NCBI GenBank assembly: GCA_945910715.1
Contig: CAMDZU010000111.1
Coordinates: 1 to 5,430, forward strand
Direction of reading: 5' to 3'
DNA: 5,430 nt
Source: an uncultured Clostridia bacterium
GTDB lineage: Bacteria > Bacillota > Clostridia > Oscillospirales > Ruminococcaceae
The notes beneath the pieces are model-generated. The model saw only the letters and a program-made list of their open reading frames with translations. It was not told the origin of the DNA and searched no databases. The translations under genes were made by a program, and so were the position numbers. Of the stretch, positions 4,829 to 5,430 are shown piece by piece. Within the stretch, counting starts at the first letter, position 1. Every line of letters starts with the position of its first letter.

Positions 4829-5430
4829 TCAGCCCAGTATTTCTTCTACAAGCAATTCCATCTTCTCGAAATTTTCTGCCTTTGCAACAGACTTTATTGT
4901 AACGGTATTTTCGCAGATTGTGATATTTTTCATTCCCTCGAGAGCGGCCTTAATGGTCTTTCCTGCACTTGGCGCCCATGAGCCGTTTTCGATAATACCA
5001 ACCTTGCGGTTCTGGAAATTCTTGTGGGCAAGTCTGCAAAGATAGTTTTCCATAGGAGCGAAAACTCCGCCGTCATAGGAGGAAGCGGCAAGAATAATTC
5101 TGCTGTATCTGAACGCCTCTGAAACAGCCTTTGCAATATCCTCTCTGGTAATATCCATAAATGTAACCTTTGCGCCCTTTTCCTTAATCAGCTCCGCCAT
5201 TTTCAGAGCGGCATTCTTTGTATTGCCGTGGATTGAAGCGCAGGCAACCAGCACGCCCTCCTCCTCGGGTTCGTAGCTGCTCCAGGTGAGGTATTTGCCG
5301 ATATAGAAGCCTAAGTTTTCCTTCAAAATCGGACCGTGGAGAGGGCATATTGTCTGAATGTCAAGTGCAGCCGCCTTTTTCAGCAAAGCCTGAACCTGTC
5401 CGCCGTATTTGCCAACAATGTTGATGAAAT
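4829..5430 (-). CDS. FprA-type flavodiiron protein, C-terminal part (5' end outside window)
   Basis: The last 199 residues of an A-type flavoprotein are visible; the frame runs through the right edge (FINIVGKYGGQVQALLKK), so the TTG at 5386 is not a start. The missing N-terminus should be the metallo-beta-lactamase-like diiron domain. Its end is seen here as CPLHGPIL, whose His (codon 5338-5336) is the position of the last diiron ligand in the family, followed by the typical YLTWSSYEPEEEGV linker. The flavodoxin domain then has the FMN phosphate loop ASIHGNT, the second flavin loop AASSYDGGVFAPMENYL and the third ENGSWAPSAG. The protein ends after the flavodoxin domain with no rubredoxin or flavin-reductase extension, i.e. 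the simplest (class A) layout. Such enzymes reduce O2 to water or NO to N2O in the cytoplasm of anaerobes, usually fed electrons by rubredoxin. O2 versus NO preference cannot be read from this part. Confidence 0.93.
   Translation of the reverse strand, partial: FINIVGKYGGQVQALLKKAAALDIQTICPLHGPILKENLGFYIGKYLTWSSYEPEEEGVLVACASIHGNTKNAALKMAELIKEKGAKVTFMDITREDIAKAVSEAFRYSRIILAASSYDGGVFAPMENYLCRLAHKNFQNRKVGIIENGSWAPSAGKTIKAALEGMKNITICENTVTIKSVAKAENFEKMELLVEEILG

Overview
The window looks like chromosomal DNA from a moderate-GC anaerobic member of the Clostridia. Gene content and protein flavour suggest a gut or rumen Oscillospiraceae/Ruminococcus-type organism. Supporting signs are consensus sigma-A promoters, AAGGCGG/GGAAGG-type ribosome binding sites, a clostridial-style metal-binding lipoprotein and an FprA-type flavodiiron protein. 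The genus is an inference from style, not from a marker gene.

Layout, left to right. Bases 1-244 hold no convincing gene but carry three degenerate copies of a repeat with a period of about 96 bp. A perfect-consensus promoter (TTGACA, 17 bp, TATAAT) follows and drives a complete lipoprotein gene (329-1273, +) for a ZnuA/TroA-family metal-binding protein, closed by a strong terminator (1280-1310). A second extended -10 promoter (1329-1357) drives a monocistronic gene (1394-2884, +) for a two-domain PPK2-family polyphosphate:AMP phosphotransferase, closed by a 13-bp-stem terminator (2905-2940). The right half is on the minus strand. A gene fusing an XRE-type helix-turn-helix to an APH/choline-kinase-like phosphotransferase (2963-4500) is split by an apparent single-base deletion near 3925-3930. 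A 328-bp gap follows, with a probable promoter, a weak terminator and one unexplained 39-codon ORF. The C-terminal part of an FprA-type flavodiiron protein (4829 to beyond 5430) runs off the right edge.

The genes look like independent transcription units rather than one pathway. Loosely shared themes are metal acquisition, nucleotide/polyphosphate energy balance and oxygen or NO detoxification in an anaerobe. I do not see a CRISPR array, transposase, tRNA or rRNA. The most unusual items are the disrupted HTH-kinase fusion, the tandem repeat block, the small ORF at 4677-4796 and the atypical metal-ligand set of the lipoprotein. I see no clear evidence of a wholly new multi-gene system.
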